A stretch of 64,000 nt of DNA from Rheinheimera soli (GCF_021290985.1 NZ_JAJOYU010000024.1:1-64000), one strand, 5' to 3'. Positions 50,101-61,079 are shown, numbered from the stretch's first letter. Translations and numbers: made by a program. Notes: generated by a model not told the origin, from the sequence alone.

Positions 50101-50721
50101 ATGGCAAGATATTTGGGTCCTAAGCTCAAGTTAAGTCGTCGCGAAGGAACAGATTTGTTCCTGAAAAGCGGCGTTAGAGCAATTGATTCAAAGTGTAATT
50201 TAACTACTGCTCCTGGTCAGCACGGCGCTCGTCGCGGTCGTTTATCAGACTACGGTTTACAATTACGCGAAAAACAAAAAGTACGTCGTATTTATGGCGT
50301 ATTAGAGAAGCAGTTCCGTAACTATTACAAAGAAGCTGCTCGTTTGAAAGGTAACACTGGCGAAAACTTACTTCAGTTACTTGAAGGCCGTTTAGACAAC
50401 GTGGTTTATCGCATGGGTTTAGCTAGCACGCGTGCAGAAGCACGTCAGTTAGTTAGCCACAAAGCTATTATGATTAATGGCGCTGTGGTAAACATCCCAT
50501 CTTACGCTGTGTCACCTGATCAAGTCATCGCTGTTCGTGAGAAAGCGAAGAAGCAAGCACGTATCGTTGCTGCTTTAGAGATTTCTGAACAACGCGAAAA
50601 ACCAACTTGGATCGAAGTCGATACCAAGAAAATGGAAGGCGTTTTCAAACGTGTTCCAGAGCGTTCAGACTTGTCTGCAGACATCAACGAACAGTTAATC
50701 GTCGAGCTTTACTCTAAGTAG
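50101..50721 (+). CDS. rpsD: 30S ribosomal protein S4
   Basis: 206 residues. Assembly initiator and, in E. coli, repressor of the alpha operon. The S4 domain [20 protein letters not shown] and the N-terminal [19 protein letters not shown] are present. Confidence 0.98.
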   Translation: MARYLGPKLKLSRREGTDLFLKSGVRAIDSKCNLTTAPGQHGARRGRLSDYGLQLREKQKVRRIYGVLEKQFRNYYKEAARLKGNTGENLLQLLEGRLDNVVYRMGLASTRAEARQLVSHKAIMINGAVVNIPSYAVSPDQVIAVREKAKKQARIVAALEISEQREKPTWIEVDTKKMEGVFKRVPERSDLSADINEQLIVELYSK

Positions 50722-50748
50722 TAGGGCGTTTTCTTAAGAGAGGATAAA

Positions 50749-51738
50749 ATGCAGGGTTCTGTCACCGAATTCCTTAAGCCGAGATTAGTTGGTATCGAAA
50801 AAATCAACCCAACTCGTGCCAAAGTTACTTTGGAACCACTTGAGCGCGGTTTCGGGCATACCTTGGGCAACGCGTTGCGTCGTATTTTACTTTCGTCTAT
50901 GCCAGGTTGTGCAGTGACTGAAGTAGAGATCGACGGCGTTCTTCATGAGTACAGCGCCAAAGAAGGTGTTCAGGAAGATATCATTGATATTTTACTGAAC
51001 CTGAAAGGTTTAGCCGTCCGCTTGGAAGACAAAGACGAAGTCACTCTGACTTTAACTAAGAAAGGTGCTGGCCCTGTAACTGCTGGTGATATCCAGCGTG
51101 GTGACGGTGTAGTGATCGTTAACCCAGAGCACGTAATATGCAACCTGACCGGCGAAACTGAATTCAGTATGCGTCTGAAAGTTGAACGTGGTCGTGGTTA
51201 TGTTCCTGCTTCGGCCCGCGTATCCTCAGAGGATGACGAACGTCCAATTGGTCGTCTGTTACTGGACGCATCTTTCAGCCCGGTAGAGCGTATAGCCTAC
51301 TCAGTTGAAGCTGCTCGTGTAGAACAGCGTACTGACCTGGACAAACTAGTTATCGACATGGAAACCAATGGCACAGTAGAGCCAGAGGAAGCAATTCGTC
51401 GTGCTGCGACTATTTTAGCTGAACAGCTGGAATTCTTCGTAGAATTACGCGACAAGAGCGAGCCAGAAAAACGTGAAGAGAAGCCGGAGTTTGATCCGAT
51501 TCTGTTACGTCCAGTTGATGATTTAGAATTAACAGTTCGTTCTGCTAACTGCTTAAAAGCAGAGCAGATACAGTACATCGGTGATCTGGTACAACGTACT
51601 GAGGTTGAGTTGCTGAAAACGCCAAACCTTGGTAAAAAGTCGCTTACCGAAATCAAAGACGTGTTGGCTTCACGCGGTTTATCCTTAGGCATGCGCCTGG
51701 AAAACTGGCCGCCAGCAAGTTTGGTAAATAAAGACTAA
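50749..51738 (+). CDS. rpoA: DNA-directed RNA polymerase subunit alpha
   Basis: 329 residues. [25 protein letters not shown] for dimerisation. The flexible linker is about 235-248. [23 protein letters not shown] and the helix-hairpin-helix [16 protein letters not shown], with the usual promoter-DNA arginine. Confidence 0.98.
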   Translation: MQGSVTEFLKPRLVGIEKINPTRAKVTLEPLERGFGHTLGNALRRILLSSMPGCAVTEVEIDGVLHEYSAKEGVQEDIIDILLNLKGLAVRLEDKDEVTLTLTKKGAGPVTAGDIQRGDGVVIVNPEHVICNLTGETEFSMRLKVERGRGYVPASARVSSEDDERPIGRLLLDASFSPVERIAYSVEAARVEQRTDLDKLVIDMETNGTVEPEEAIRRAATILAEQLEFFVELRDKSEPEKREEKPEFDPILLRPVDDLELTVRSANCLKAEQIQYIGDLVQRTEVELLKTPNLGKKSLTEIKDVLASRGLSLGMRLENWPPASLVNKD

Positions 51739-51777
51739 CCAGATTCCAGTTCCTGGTTTAGTAAGAAGGAATAGATC

Positions 51778-52182
51778 ATGCGCCATCGTAAGAGTGGTCG
51801 TCAGTTAAACCGGAACAGCAGTCACCGTACTGCAATGTTCCGCAACATGGCTAGCTCGTTGGTGAAGCACGAAATCATCAAAACGACTCTGCCAAAAGCA
51901 AAAGAGTTACGTCGCGTAATCGAACCTCTGATTACACTGGCGAAAAATGATAGCGTTGCAAACCGCCGTTTAGCTTTTGCTCGTACACGTGATAAAGAAG
52001 TAGTTGGTTTGTTATTTAACGTGTTAGGTCCACGTTATAACGCCCGTCCAGGTGGTTACACTCGTATTCTGAAGTGTGGCTTCCGTGCTGGCGACAACGC
52101 ACCAATGGCTTACATCGAGTTAGTAGACCGTCCAGAAGTGGCCGGCGCTGCATTACCAGCTGAAGAAACAGCAGCTGAGTAA
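51778..52182 (+). CDS. rplQ: 50S ribosomal protein L17
   Basis: 134 residues: [20 protein letters not shown] and [21 protein letters not shown]. The Ala/Glu-rich tail is normal. Ends the alpha operon. Confidence 0.97.
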   Translation: MRHRKSGRQLNRNSSHRTAMFRNMASSLVKHEIIKTTLPKAKELRRVIEPLITLAKNDSVANRRLAFARTRDKEVVGLLFNVLGPRYNARPGGYTRILKCGFRAGDNAPMAYIELVDRPEVAGAALPAEETAAE

Positions 52183-52196
52183 GTAAGACTCCAAAT

Positions 52197-52226
52197 AAAA
52201 AGGCCAGCGCAAGCTGGCCTTTTTTT
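52197..52226. terminator. Bidirectional terminator after rplQ
   Basis: AAAAAGGCCAGC and GCTGGCCTTTTTTT around GCAA. Both strands end in a T run, so it can also stop the minus-strand export operon. Confidence 0.92.
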
Positions 52227-52504
52227 GTCTGAATTTAGTGGCTGATATAAATGCATCCTTAAATGAGGGCCAATTTATTCTTGCTAAAAAGAGTACATAT
52301 CGTGTTTGTTTGTCAATCGCCTTCGGTTAGTCTTGCCATTGCCTGTTTCTGAAAACCTGAGTGAGTAGCGGGTCAATAGGCGCATTCCCAGTTAAGATGT
52401 GAAAGGCACCATTATTTATAATCTTAGTGGTCTCACATTGTATATGTGCGCCAGAAAACAGTTTCCTTCAGAATTCCTACTACCTTTTGCATCAAACTTG
52501 TCTT
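52227..52504. other. Gap between rplQ terminator and the export operon
   Basis: About 280 bp with no ORF, tRNA or terminator recognised. CACAT...ATGTG near 52435-52449 is a short inverted repeat of uncertain meaning. Confidence 0.4.
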
Positions 52505-54970
52505 TTAACTAATAGCTGTACCACGTAAAGCATGCACTACAGGTCGGCTCAATAGGGAACGCACGCAGCCGAGCACAATCAGTGTTGTTAACAGCAACAC
52601 CGTTAGCAGCGCTATTGAGGCATTCAGTGGTGCTATCTGTAACTGTTGTGCAAAACTAAAAGACCAACCCAACTGCAAGCTCAGTTGCAAACTGCTGTAA
52701 GCAAGGATTAATAACAGCACAGCCCAAAGTAGTGGTTTCAAACTATCAACCAACGTCAGCTGCAGCAGATGCTGTGGTCGCGCACCCAGCGATTGGCGTA
52801 CTGCCAGTTCATATTGGCGCAGCTGAATTTGTGTGCGGATCACCGCAAAAATACCCAGGCCAGCTAATGCCAGAGCCAGTAACGACAATGCAGCTGTGAC
52901 GATGGTCGCCACTTTTGCATCCTGGGTATGTTCGGCGAAAATCTCCGCACTGGTATGGAAACGGAAAACTTTCAGTTGCGGATGCACTTGCGCCAGAGCC
53001 TGATTCACCAGATCACGGCTGAGGCTTTTGCCATCCGCCAGCCTGACCAGTAAATGTGGAAATGCAGGAGGTGTCGCTGGGGTGTAGACAGCCGCACTAT
53101 CGGATTGACCGGGCAGCGTCAGATCGCTGACCACTCCAATGATCCGACTCGGCGTTGTTGCTCCTCGCAGGTACAGCACTTTGTCGATCAGTGAGCCGTC
53201 TGTCGCAAAATCGGCGGCAAGTCGATGGGCCAGGCTGGAGCTTATCACGACCACATTGTCCTGATTCAGCACTTGTTGAGGGCTAAACATCTCGCCACTT
53301 TGCAGTTGAAGCCCCAGCGCCTTCAGATACTCTGCGTCGCCGCTAAAACGATAGCTAGGATAAAGCCTCGTTGCATCGGCTTGCTGGCTAACCGATGACA
53401 TGGCAAATCCGGCCTGCCAAAAGGAGATCGGCGGGTAACCACCCACGCCGACAAGCCTGGCGTTGCTTTGTTGTTTGACCACTTCGGCGGCTTGCACAAA
53501 CAGTTGCCGACGTTCTTCATTTTGTGAGCTTGTCAGTAATGCTCCCTGCGTCAGGGCCACCTGATAAGTGTGTAAATCAAGCCCGGACGGCTGGCGTAGT
53601 TTGGCAAGCGCCTGCACAAAAATCTGGCTGCAGTAAATCAGCGTGACTAAACAAAACAGAGTTTGTGACATCAACAGCAGTTGGCGTGTACGTCCCGACA
53701 CTTGCACAGTAGCGCCTTTGCCACTTTGTTGCAGGCTCTGCTGCAACTGGCGGTAATTCAGCTGCCGGGTGAGCCAGGCAGAAAGTGTCAGGCAAAGCAC
53801 GACCAACAGAGCGATCGCAAAGAGTACACTCAAAGCTCCACTGCCAAGCTCCTGCAAACGGGGTAACGGACCGGCGTAACCTGCTTGGAGACTTTGATAA
53901 CAAGCCTCTGCCACACCAAGACATAACAACAATGCCGGAATGGCTAATAGTGAAAACTCGGTCAGATATTGGCGAAACAGATGGGCTGGACGTGCACCCA
54001 GCGCAATCCGGATAGTCAAGGATCGTTGTTGTGCCATCGCGCGGCCGAGTACCAGATTGGCTATATTGGCGATGGCAATAGCGCAAAGCAGCATGCTGCC
54101 TGCCAATAAACTCAGGCTAAGACCAGCTGCGTCCCCCAGAATACGGCTACGCACAGGCTCCAAACGCCAGCGCACTGAACTGTTTTTCAAAAACGCATTG
54201 CTCTGGTTGGCTGCAGTAAATTCCGGCGCAGCCCATTGTTCAAAACTATGGGCTAATTGTGCTGGATTGCTGCCAAGTTTAAGCTTTAGCAGCAGATGCA
54301 TTTGATTGCTGTTAAAACTCCAGTTTGGCGTGCCCATATCATGAAAATCGTAACTGAGCCAAAGATCAGTCGACCAACCAGGCGCTGCCAGTACTGGCTC
54401 GACAAAATGTGCTGCCAACACACCAACCACAGTAAATGACACGCCGCGAAATTGCAGTGTTTTGCCAAGCACCGCAGGGTCGCCGGCAAAATGCTGCTGC
54501 CAAACCTGATAGCTCAGAACCGTCACTGGTACCTGGCTATCGAGTCCTTCCGCCGGACTCAGATGGCGGCCCAGCGCCAGCGGTGCGTCAAACATCGGCA
54601 AAAATTCCGGCGTGACATAACCCAGATTAAAGGAAGGGTTGCCGGGCAGATTTTGTGCCACATCAATACTGATATTGTGCAGCGCTTTGCTATCTGTTTC
54701 TGGCCAGTTTTGCCGGTAGATATCCAATTGTGCTTGCGCCGGCAGCCACTCCTTCGACACCTGCTTGTCTTGTTGCCACTGGCTGCCGCGCACTAATTGC
54801 AAACGTTCGGCATCGGGGTAGGGCAGAGGTGCCATAAATAGCTGATAATTCAGATTAAAAGTGGCCACTAAAGCGCCCAGCGTCAGGCCGAGTGTCAGAA
54901 TAATGGTCAGGGCGTAAAGCTGCTGCTGGCGCAACAGTAACAGCGCAGTGTGGAACCAGTGTTGCAACAT
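52505..54970 (-). CDS. ABC transporter permease, duplicated FtsX/MacB type (third in operon)
   Basis: 821 residues from ATG 54970 (GGAGGG 10-15 bp upstream), 2 bp after the upstream permease stop. N-terminal membrane helix, a MacB-type periplasmic domain (PVTVLSYQVWQQHFAGD, VVGVLAAHFVEPVLA), a block of three helices after RIALGARPAHLFRQYLTE, then a second periplasmic domain and a second FtsX block (VRQSLGARPQHLLQL). This two-module layout resembles ADOP-type permeases. With the ATPase at 60318 and the adaptor at 61080 it would form an outward-acting ABC exporter. Substrate unknown. Confidence 0.88.
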   Translation of the reverse strand: MLQHWFHTALLLLRQQQLYALTIILTLGLTLGALVATFNLNYQLFMAPLPYPDAERLQLVRGSQWQQDKQVSKEWLPAQAQLDIYRQNWPETDSKALHNISIDVAQNLPGNPSFNLGYVTPEFLPMFDAPLALGRHLSPAEGLDSQVPVTVLSYQVWQQHFAGDPAVLGKTLQFRGVSFTVVGVLAAHFVEPVLAAPGWSTDLWLSYDFHDMGTPNWSFNSNQMHLLLKLKLGSNPAQLAHSFEQWAAPEFTAANQSNAFLKNSSVRWRLEPVRSRILGDAAGLSLSLLAGSMLLCAIAIANIANLVLGRAMAQQRSLTIRIALGARPAHLFRQYLTEFSLLAIPALLLCLGVAEACYQSLQAGYAGPLPRLQELGSGALSVLFAIALLVVLCLTLSAWLTRQLNYRQLQQSLQQSGKGATVQVSGRTRQLLLMSQTLFCLVTLIYCSQIFVQALAKLRQPSGLDLHTYQVALTQGALLTSSQNEERRQLFVQAAEVVKQQSNARLVGVGGYPPISFWQAGFAMSSVSQQADATRLYPSYRFSGDAEYLKALGLQLQSGEMFSPQQVLNQDNVVVISSSLAHRLAADFATDGSLIDKVLYLRGATTPSRIIGVVSDLTLPGQSDSAAVYTPATPPAFPHLLVRLADGKSLSRDLVNQALAQVHPQLKVFRFHTSAEIFAEHTQDAKVATIVTAALSLLALALAGLGIFAVIRTQIQLRQYELAVRQSLGARPQHLLQLTLVDSLKPLLWAVLLLILAYSSLQLSLQLGWSFSFAQQLQIAPLNASIALLTVLLLTTLIVLGCVRSLLSRPVVHALRGTAIS

Positions 54971-54972
54971 GC

Positions 54973-57459
54973 TTAATTTCCCTCCTGAGCTGAGCGGATT
55001 AACTGGTTTGCTGACTGTTGTAAACACTTTCGCAGCGGCAGTAACAAAGCACACAGCGACAAGCAAAGCAAACAACCGGTGCTGATCAGCAATAGTTCCA
55101 ACAGATACTGTTCCATGGTGTGCTGCACTTGCTGATGAAGATAGCCACGCACTGTTAACACCAACAAAATGCTGCTCAGTAAGCCAGTTAAAAACGGCAG
55201 GGCATTGTCGCGCAGGAACAAGCGAACTATATAGTGTTTACTGGCGCCAAGAGCCAGACGGATGCCAATTTCACTGGTACGCAGCTGAACGTTATAATGA
55301 ATAACCCCATACAATCCGATAGCCGCCAGCAACAGTGACAATAGTGTCAACACAATGGCAGCCCCTGCGGTCAGATACTGGCTTTTCAGCAGACGGGCTT
55401 TTTGTTGTTCTAATGAGTCCAGCTGATAAATCACCAGCATATCGCTGACGTGCTGCAGTGTAGCCATCAGTTGATGTTTCAGCAGTTGTTGCCCTGGTTT
55501 TAGCATGATGGTAAAGCTGCTGCCGCTGTACATGGGCCGGTAAACTCGGGGCGGCACTGTTGCCTCACCGGGTTTTTTCAGGCCTTGCACCACACCAATA
55601 ATAACAAATGAAGCGTCCGCACCAGCGCTCAAATCAAAAGACAAGCGTTGGCCAACAGCCGTACTGTCAGGATAAAGATGTTTGGCCAACACATCATTAA
55701 TGATCAGCACTTTGTCAGCAGTTTGTACTTGCTGTCTGCTGAAATCATGTCCTTCCAGTAAGGATTGGGCTGTCACCTGGAAAAAATGTTCATCCACAAT
55801 TTGAGCCTGTGGCAACACAGTTTTTTGCGAGCGCTCATCAATCAGTGACCAGGTATTGCTGGCACTGACCAAAGGCGACATAGCGCGGCTTACCGCCTCA
55901 ACTTGTGGCAACAGTTGCAGTTCTGTCGTGAGCTGACTGAGTACGGCATTATATTGTTCAGGTATCAGTGGTTGAGGTGTATTTAGCCGGACGTCCAGAT
56001 TCAGCAGATCGGCAGTGGCAAAAACCTGCTGATCGCGCATGCTACTGACGGCACTGAGTAAAAATGTCAGATTAACCAACAATAATAAGCCAGCGACTGC
56101 GACCTGACTATATACCAGCGCCTGTCTGACAGAACGCGGGATCTGTGCAGTACTGCCTTTGCCGCCTGATGCCAAATGGCTTTGCAACTGTCGATAATTC
56201 AACTGACCACCACTCAGTTTGCCAAGGCTCAGTAGTTTTGCACTGCACCAGGCAAACAACATGACCAGACCCAAGGTCAATGCAATCGCCAGCAGCAAAG
56301 CGCTATAGCTGATGCTGTCATAACCAGAGAGTGGTAATACATCGGGCAGGTTGTGCCGAATAAACCAACGCCCGACCAGCGAAATACCCCAGCCGACCAG
56401 TGCCGAAAGAGCCATTAGCACTGCGATTTCACTCAACAGGACCAAGCGAACTTGTGCTGGTCTGGCCCCGAGCGCAGCACACAATGCCAGCTCTTTGTTT
56501 CGTTCCGCCGCCCGGGCTAACAACAAATTGGCGATATTAGCTGTGGCGATTAGTAATAAGGCGACAGCAGCTGTCAGCAGCAAATAAGCGGCCAGATTAC
56601 TGTCGCCAAAGATCACCTGACGCAAGCTGCTGAACTTCATCTCAACCCGCCAACCCTGATAAAAGGGGATGGCTGCAACTTCTTGTTGCCAGGTTCGATC
56701 GACCAGATCGGTTAGGCTTTGCTGTGCTTGTTGAACCGGGATATCTGCTTTGAGTTTGCCAATAAAAATTCGCGGATTCGCTCTATCTCCCCAGCGACTG
56801 CGGATTGATTCAGTCGCTGGGTTAAAGTGCCAGGGTAGCCAGATGGCCGTTTGTCGCCCGGATTGAGAAAGTTCGGGCTCGACAAAATCAGCCGCTAGCA
56901 CCCCAGCTACCTTATAGCTGTTGCCACGAATACTGAGTACTTTGCCAATAATGTCCGGGTCGGCAGAAAACAAGGATTGCCACACTGTATAACTTAACAC
57001 AGCGACAGGTTCAGCCAGATCCGGATTGCTAACGGGCTGAAACAACTGACCAAGCTGAGGCCAGGCTCCAAGTGTCTGGAAAAAATCAGCCGTGATGTAA
57101 CTGGTCGCGAGTTTGGGCTGATCAGGGTGTGACACCAACACTTCATCATCATAGTGAGCCAGGCCGACACTGGAGAACAGAGCCTGATCTTGCTGTTGCT
57201 GCTGATACAAATGCATCAGGCTGGCATAACCATAGGCATTCACATTGGGCAGGCCGGACTTATCAATCTGCAGTTGTTCTACTTTATATAGCTGTTCCGA
57301 CTCAGGATAAGGTAAGGGCTGCAACACCAGATAATAAAACAGCCCTGTGGCGTTTAATAAAATGCCCAGCGTGATGCTCATCGTCAGCACAATACTGAGG
57401 GCAAAACCCCGGCGTCTGTGCAAATTTTTCCAGGCGGTTTTGAGCTGATATACAAACAT
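54973..57459 (-). CDS. ABC transporter permease, duplicated FtsX/MacB type (second in operon)
   Basis: 828 residues from ATG 57459 (AAGGA 9-13 bp upstream); the frame extends further up without a ribosome site. Same architecture as its neighbours: helix 1, MacB periplasmic domain (VAVLSYTVWQSLFSAD, VAGVLAADFVEPEL), three helices after LCAALGARPAQVRLVL, second periplasmic domain, and a final FtsX block at IRLALGASKHYIVRLFL. A paralogue, not a copy: identity with the other two is visible mainly in these motifs. Confidence 0.88.
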   Translation of the reverse strand: MFVYQLKTAWKNLHRRRGFALSIVLTMSITLGILLNATGLFYYLVLQPLPYPESEQLYKVEQLQIDKSGLPNVNAYGYASLMHLYQQQQQDQALFSSVGLAHYDDEVLVSHPDQPKLATSYITADFFQTLGAWPQLGQLFQPVSNPDLAEPVAVLSYTVWQSLFSADPDIIGKVLSIRGNSYKVAGVLAADFVEPELSQSGRQTAIWLPWHFNPATESIRSRWGDRANPRIFIGKLKADIPVQQAQQSLTDLVDRTWQQEVAAIPFYQGWRVEMKFSSLRQVIFGDSNLAAYLLLTAAVALLLIATANIANLLLARAAERNKELALCAALGARPAQVRLVLLSEIAVLMALSALVGWGISLVGRWFIRHNLPDVLPLSGYDSISYSALLLAIALTLGLVMLFAWCSAKLLSLGKLSGGQLNYRQLQSHLASGGKGSTAQIPRSVRQALVYSQVAVAGLLLLVNLTFLLSAVSSMRDQQVFATADLLNLDVRLNTPQPLIPEQYNAVLSQLTTELQLLPQVEAVSRAMSPLVSASNTWSLIDERSQKTVLPQAQIVDEHFFQVTAQSLLEGHDFSRQQVQTADKVLIINDVLAKHLYPDSTAVGQRLSFDLSAGADASFVIIGVVQGLKKPGEATVPPRVYRPMYSGSSFTIMLKPGQQLLKHQLMATLQHVSDMLVIYQLDSLEQQKARLLKSQYLTAGAAIVLTLLSLLLAAIGLYGVIHYNVQLRTSEIGIRLALGASKHYIVRLFLRDNALPFLTGLLSSILLVLTVRGYLHQQVQHTMEQYLLELLLISTGCLLCLSLCALLLPLRKCLQQSANQLIRSAQEGN

Positions 57460-57537
57460 AGTGCTGATCCTTATTCTTATAGTTGTTGGCGGATGCGGTT
57501 TATTATTAATGTGAGGCATACCAAAGCAGCCATCATG

Positions 57538-60020
57538 TTATTGTCCTTGCAACGCATAAATGGCAGGTTTGCGAATAATGCCCCACACCGACAGCAGTGA
57601 TGTCAGTACTGTTAACAGCACAATCAGTACCAGTGGCAGGGCAAAACCGCCAGCTGACAGTTCCACTGTGAACATTGTTTGTCGCAGGCCAAGCCAGAGG
57701 ATCGCCAGTAGCAATGCTGCCAGTACTAAACCAGCACAAACAGGTTTCAGGTTCTCGTTCAGCAATTGGCGAATAATAGTAGTTGGACGAGCGCCAATGG
57801 CCATTCGTACGCCTAATTCAAAGCGGCGCTGCTGCACGCTGTAACTCAGCACGCCATAAATACCTATAGCGGCAAGCAGGAAACTCAGTAGCACAAGAGT
57901 GGTAGTCGCAGCAGCTGTCAGATAGTTACGCAGCCGCACCTTGTCGATATTATCTGCAATGCTATAGATATTGGCTGCTCTATAGTTGGCAGAGACTTGC
58001 GCCATTGCCTGGTTGATGGCGGTTTTGTCAATCTGCATACCTGGTTTCAGTTGCAATTGCAGATTGGCTGTAGTACCAAGATTGCGGGTTAAGTAACTGC
58101 GGCCTGTCTCGTGCGGTGACCATAGATCCGGCAACTGATGATTAAGGCTTACACCTATAATCTCAAATGCGAGGCTGCCATTCGGCGAATACAGTTGCTG
58201 TCCAACTACGTTACCATCGGGTCGAAGCTGCAGTGCCAGAGCCTGATTAATGATCACCACCAGTGCTTGTGAGCTGATTTCCTGTGCCGTGAAGTTGCGG
58301 CCTTGCACTAATTTGATGTCAAACAGCGGCAGATAAAACTGATCGGTGTAAACCGCACGGCTGAACAACAGTTGAGTCGGGCTGTCTGGCGAGGCTATAA
58401 AACTTGCCGAACCATAATAACCATCAAAAGAAATCGGCGGATAATTGCTGACTGAGGCAGTCTGTACCGCCGGATGTTGTTGCAGAATATCACGCACCTG
58501 CATCAGCTCGTCCTTTTGTTGACGATACACCGCGCGTCGTTGTTCCAGCGGCAAACTGGCATCCGGAGCAGGTGTCATATCGTCAATGGTAATTTGATAG
58601 CGATCACTGCTGGTAAAACCTACTTGCTGGCGCAGTTGTTGTAACGACTGCAACAGCACTTGTGCACTACAAATCAGCAGCAAGCCGGCCAGCATCACCT
58701 GAGCGCCAATCAACAACTGTCGGGTACGGCCGCTGATTTGCACGCCGCTGCCTTTGCCACTGCTTCGCAGGTTTTGTTGCAGCGCCTGGTAGTTGATTTG
58801 CCTGCTGATCAGGGTCGCAAATCCCAGAGCCAGCAGCAGGCTGACCAACAGCGCAAAAGCCAAAGTCGGCCAGTCCATTCCCAGTTCGGTCAGTCGCGGC
58901 AGAGTGGTACCAGCATAAGCCCACAACAACGCATAAGCACCTTCGGCTACGACAAAAGCAACCAGCAGCGCTGTGCTGTCAGCAACCAAGTGAGTTCAGC
59001 CAACACAGAGCCCAATAAATGGTGTCGCTGCGCCCCGAGTGCTGCCTGAATACTCATGCTGCGTTGCTGGCGGGCGGCGTGGGACAATAATAAGTTGGTA
59101 ATATTGGCTGCAGCGATCAGCAATAACAGCACACTGCCGATCAGCATCGACAGTGTTGCTTTACTGCTGTCCCCGTCCATCATCTGCCGCAGTGGTTCGG
59201 CATGAAAGCGCGCAGTGCGCCCGGCCTGAGCTGGTATTGCCGCAACTGCCTCCTGAAATTTTTGCTGAATTTGTGGCCTTAACTCTTGCTCGAAGGCCTG
59301 AAGCGCACCGGCGTCTTTCAGTTTCGCCAGATAAAAGTGGGCACCGCTGACATCGCCTGGGCTCGCATTCGCGCCAGGCGCATAATCCCAGGGTAACCAG
59401 ATGTCATTCACACGGGCCGGGCCTGTCAGAGCAGGCTCTTGGAAAGTCGCTGCGGTAATGCCAATCACTTTAAACGACTGATTGCCTATCTGTACTGTGC
59501 GTCCTACTGTAGCCGGATCAGCCTGATAGTGTTCGCGCCAGGTTTTTTCACTCAACACAGCGACAGCTTGGTGACTGCCGACATCTTCATCTGCACTAAA
59601 TGCCCGGCCATGTAATAACGGCATCTGGTACATCCGCATATAACCGGGCGTGGTGTAAGCAATCTGTACTTGTGGACTGTTTGCTAAATCCCGCAGCGTC
59701 ATACCAACGTAAGAAAAGCTAAATAACGCCTGATCGCTTAAATGCTCTGAGGGTTTGGGGTAAAGCTGACGGAAAATGCTGACTGGCAGCACACGCGGAT
59801 ACATCACAGATCCGTCTTTTTCCAACCAAGCTGTGCTACCCACCACTAACTGATCTTCATCAGCATAGGGCAGCGGTGCCGCCAAAATTTGATAATTCAG
59901 ATTAAACATGGCGACCAATGAACCCAATGCTAAACCCAGCGTCAGTACCACAGTGGCGGCATAGCCTTTGGCTTTGCTAAGCCTATAAAGCGCAGTGGAG
60001 AAGTCTTTGCGAGAAATCAT
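57538..60020 (-). pseudogene. ABC transporter permease, duplicated FtsX/MacB type (first in operon), frameshifted
   Basis: ATG 60020 (AAGGA upstream) opens a frame of the same family (VAVLSEKTWREHYQAD; MSIQAALGAQRHHLLGSVLAE), which leaves the family sequence near 58985. The family sequence resumes at once in another frame (ADSTALLVAFVVAEGAYA, continuing to EIIGVSLNHQLPDL and VRMAIGARPTTIIRQLL) until TAA 57538-57540. The span is 2483 bp; adding one base gives 827 residues, in line with the 821- and 828-residue paralogues. A single lost base, probably one G in TTGG(C)T, explains everything. No slippery heptamer is seen. Either a recent pseudogene or a sequencing error. Confidence 0.82.
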
Positions 60021-60021
60021 C

Positions 60022-60255
60022 TTATTGTCCTTGTGCCGGAGATATCCGACCGGCATTGATTTGTCCTTGGTTCTGTTCCAGCAGTGAAACCAACAGTGCA
60101 AAAACCAGCAGACACACTAATTGTAATAAACCGAATACCAGCAACAGCCAGCTGCTTTGCAATGGCCAGACACTTCGTAAGGTGGGCAACAAATTCAGTA
60201 AGCTTATCAATAGGCCTAAGCTAATACCGCATGTAAAAAGTCGGCTGAGTTGCAT
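60022..60255 (-). CDS. Small membrane protein of the export operon
   Basis: 77 residues, two membrane helices (about 5-25 and 32-62) with a polar Gln-rich tail. I do not recognise the family. AAGGAG lies 7-12 bp before ATG 60255, and the stop is one base before the first permease ATG, so it is very likely translated and coupled. It may be an accessory subunit; that is inference from position only. Confidence 0.7.
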   Translation of the reverse strand: MQLSRLFTCGISLGLLISLLNLLPTLRSVWPLQSSWLLLVFGLLQLVCLLVFALLVSLLEQNQGQINAGRISPAQGQ

Positions 60256-60317
60256 CCTTCACTCCTTGTTTGGCAGCTTGTACTGCACAATACTGTGGCT
60301 GGCCGCTACGAACACAG

Positions 60318-61055
60318 TTACTGAGCCACAACCTGGCGTAAAGCTGTGGTGTGTTGTTGCATAGGTGTGCCGTCACTATCCAGAATGCGTCCATCCAGCA
60401 GGTGCAACTTGCGGCTTGCCATATCGGCATAACGTGGGTCGTGAGTTACCATGCACAGGGTGGTGCCGTTATTATTCAGTTCACACAACATATCCATCAC
60501 GGCGTCGCCATTTTTGGAGTCCAGGTTACCTGTAGGTTCATCGACTAACAGCAACGCCGGGCTACCGACTAAAGCACGGGCTATCGCAATACGTTGCTGC
60601 TGACCACCGGATAACTGGTTAGGTCTGTGACCGGCCCTATGGGTCATATCTACAGTTTTCAGGCAGGCCATTACACGGTCTTCAATTTCAGATTTAGCAA
60701 CAGACTGGCGGCGATAACGCAAGGGCAGGGCTATGTTGTCGAATACAGTCAGCTCATCTATTAAGTTAAATGACTGAAAGATAAAACCTATTTTTTCATT
60801 GCGGATAAAGGCCGCCTCGCTCAGGCTTAAACCACTGACTTCTTTGCCTTCAATCTGATAGCTACCACCACTGGGCATATCCAATAAACCAAGCAGAGAT
60901 AACAAAGTGGACTTACCGCAACCTGACGGGCCGCAAATCGAAACAAAGTCGCCTGAGGAAATCTGTAAATCGATACCCCGTAACGCATGGGTTTCCATTT
61001 CATCTGTGGCGAAAATTTTGGTGATGCCCTGCATCAGAATAGTTGGGTGTTGCAT
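60318..61055 (-). CDS. ABC transporter ATP-binding protein, MacB/LolD-like
   Basis: 245 residues. Walker A GPSGCGKST (42-50), Q-loop FIFQSFNLI, signature LSGGQQQR (148-155), Walker B LLLVDE with E173, D-loop and H205 in MVTHD. The class is the one that pairs with FtsX/MacB permeases and works in the periplasm-facing direction. It is the only ATPase for three permeases, so it is probably shared. 24 bp after the adaptor gene. Confidence 0.94.
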   Translation of the reverse strand: MQHPTILMQGITKIFATDEMETHALRGIDLQISSGDFVSICGPSGCGKSTLLSLLGLLDMPSGGSYQIEGKEVSGLSLSEAAFIRNEKIGFIFQSFNLIDELTVFDNIALPLRYRRQSVAKSEIEDRVMACLKTVDMTHRAGHRPNQLSGGQQQRIAIARALVGSPALLLVDEPTGNLDSKNGDAVMDMLCELNNNGTTLCMVTHDPRYADMASRKLHLLDGRILDSDGTPMQQHTTALRQVVAQ

Positions 61056-61079
61056 AAAAGTTCCTTTGCTTAATAGTCT

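Noticed and set aside
58975..58995. Programmed ribosomal frameshift in the first permease
   Set aside because: No slippery heptamer or clear downstream structure; paralogues are encoded in one frame.
58947..60101. Two separate small permease genes (57538-58989 and 58947-60101)
   Set aside because: The halves together make one family-length protein after adding one base; the downstream half has no own start signal.
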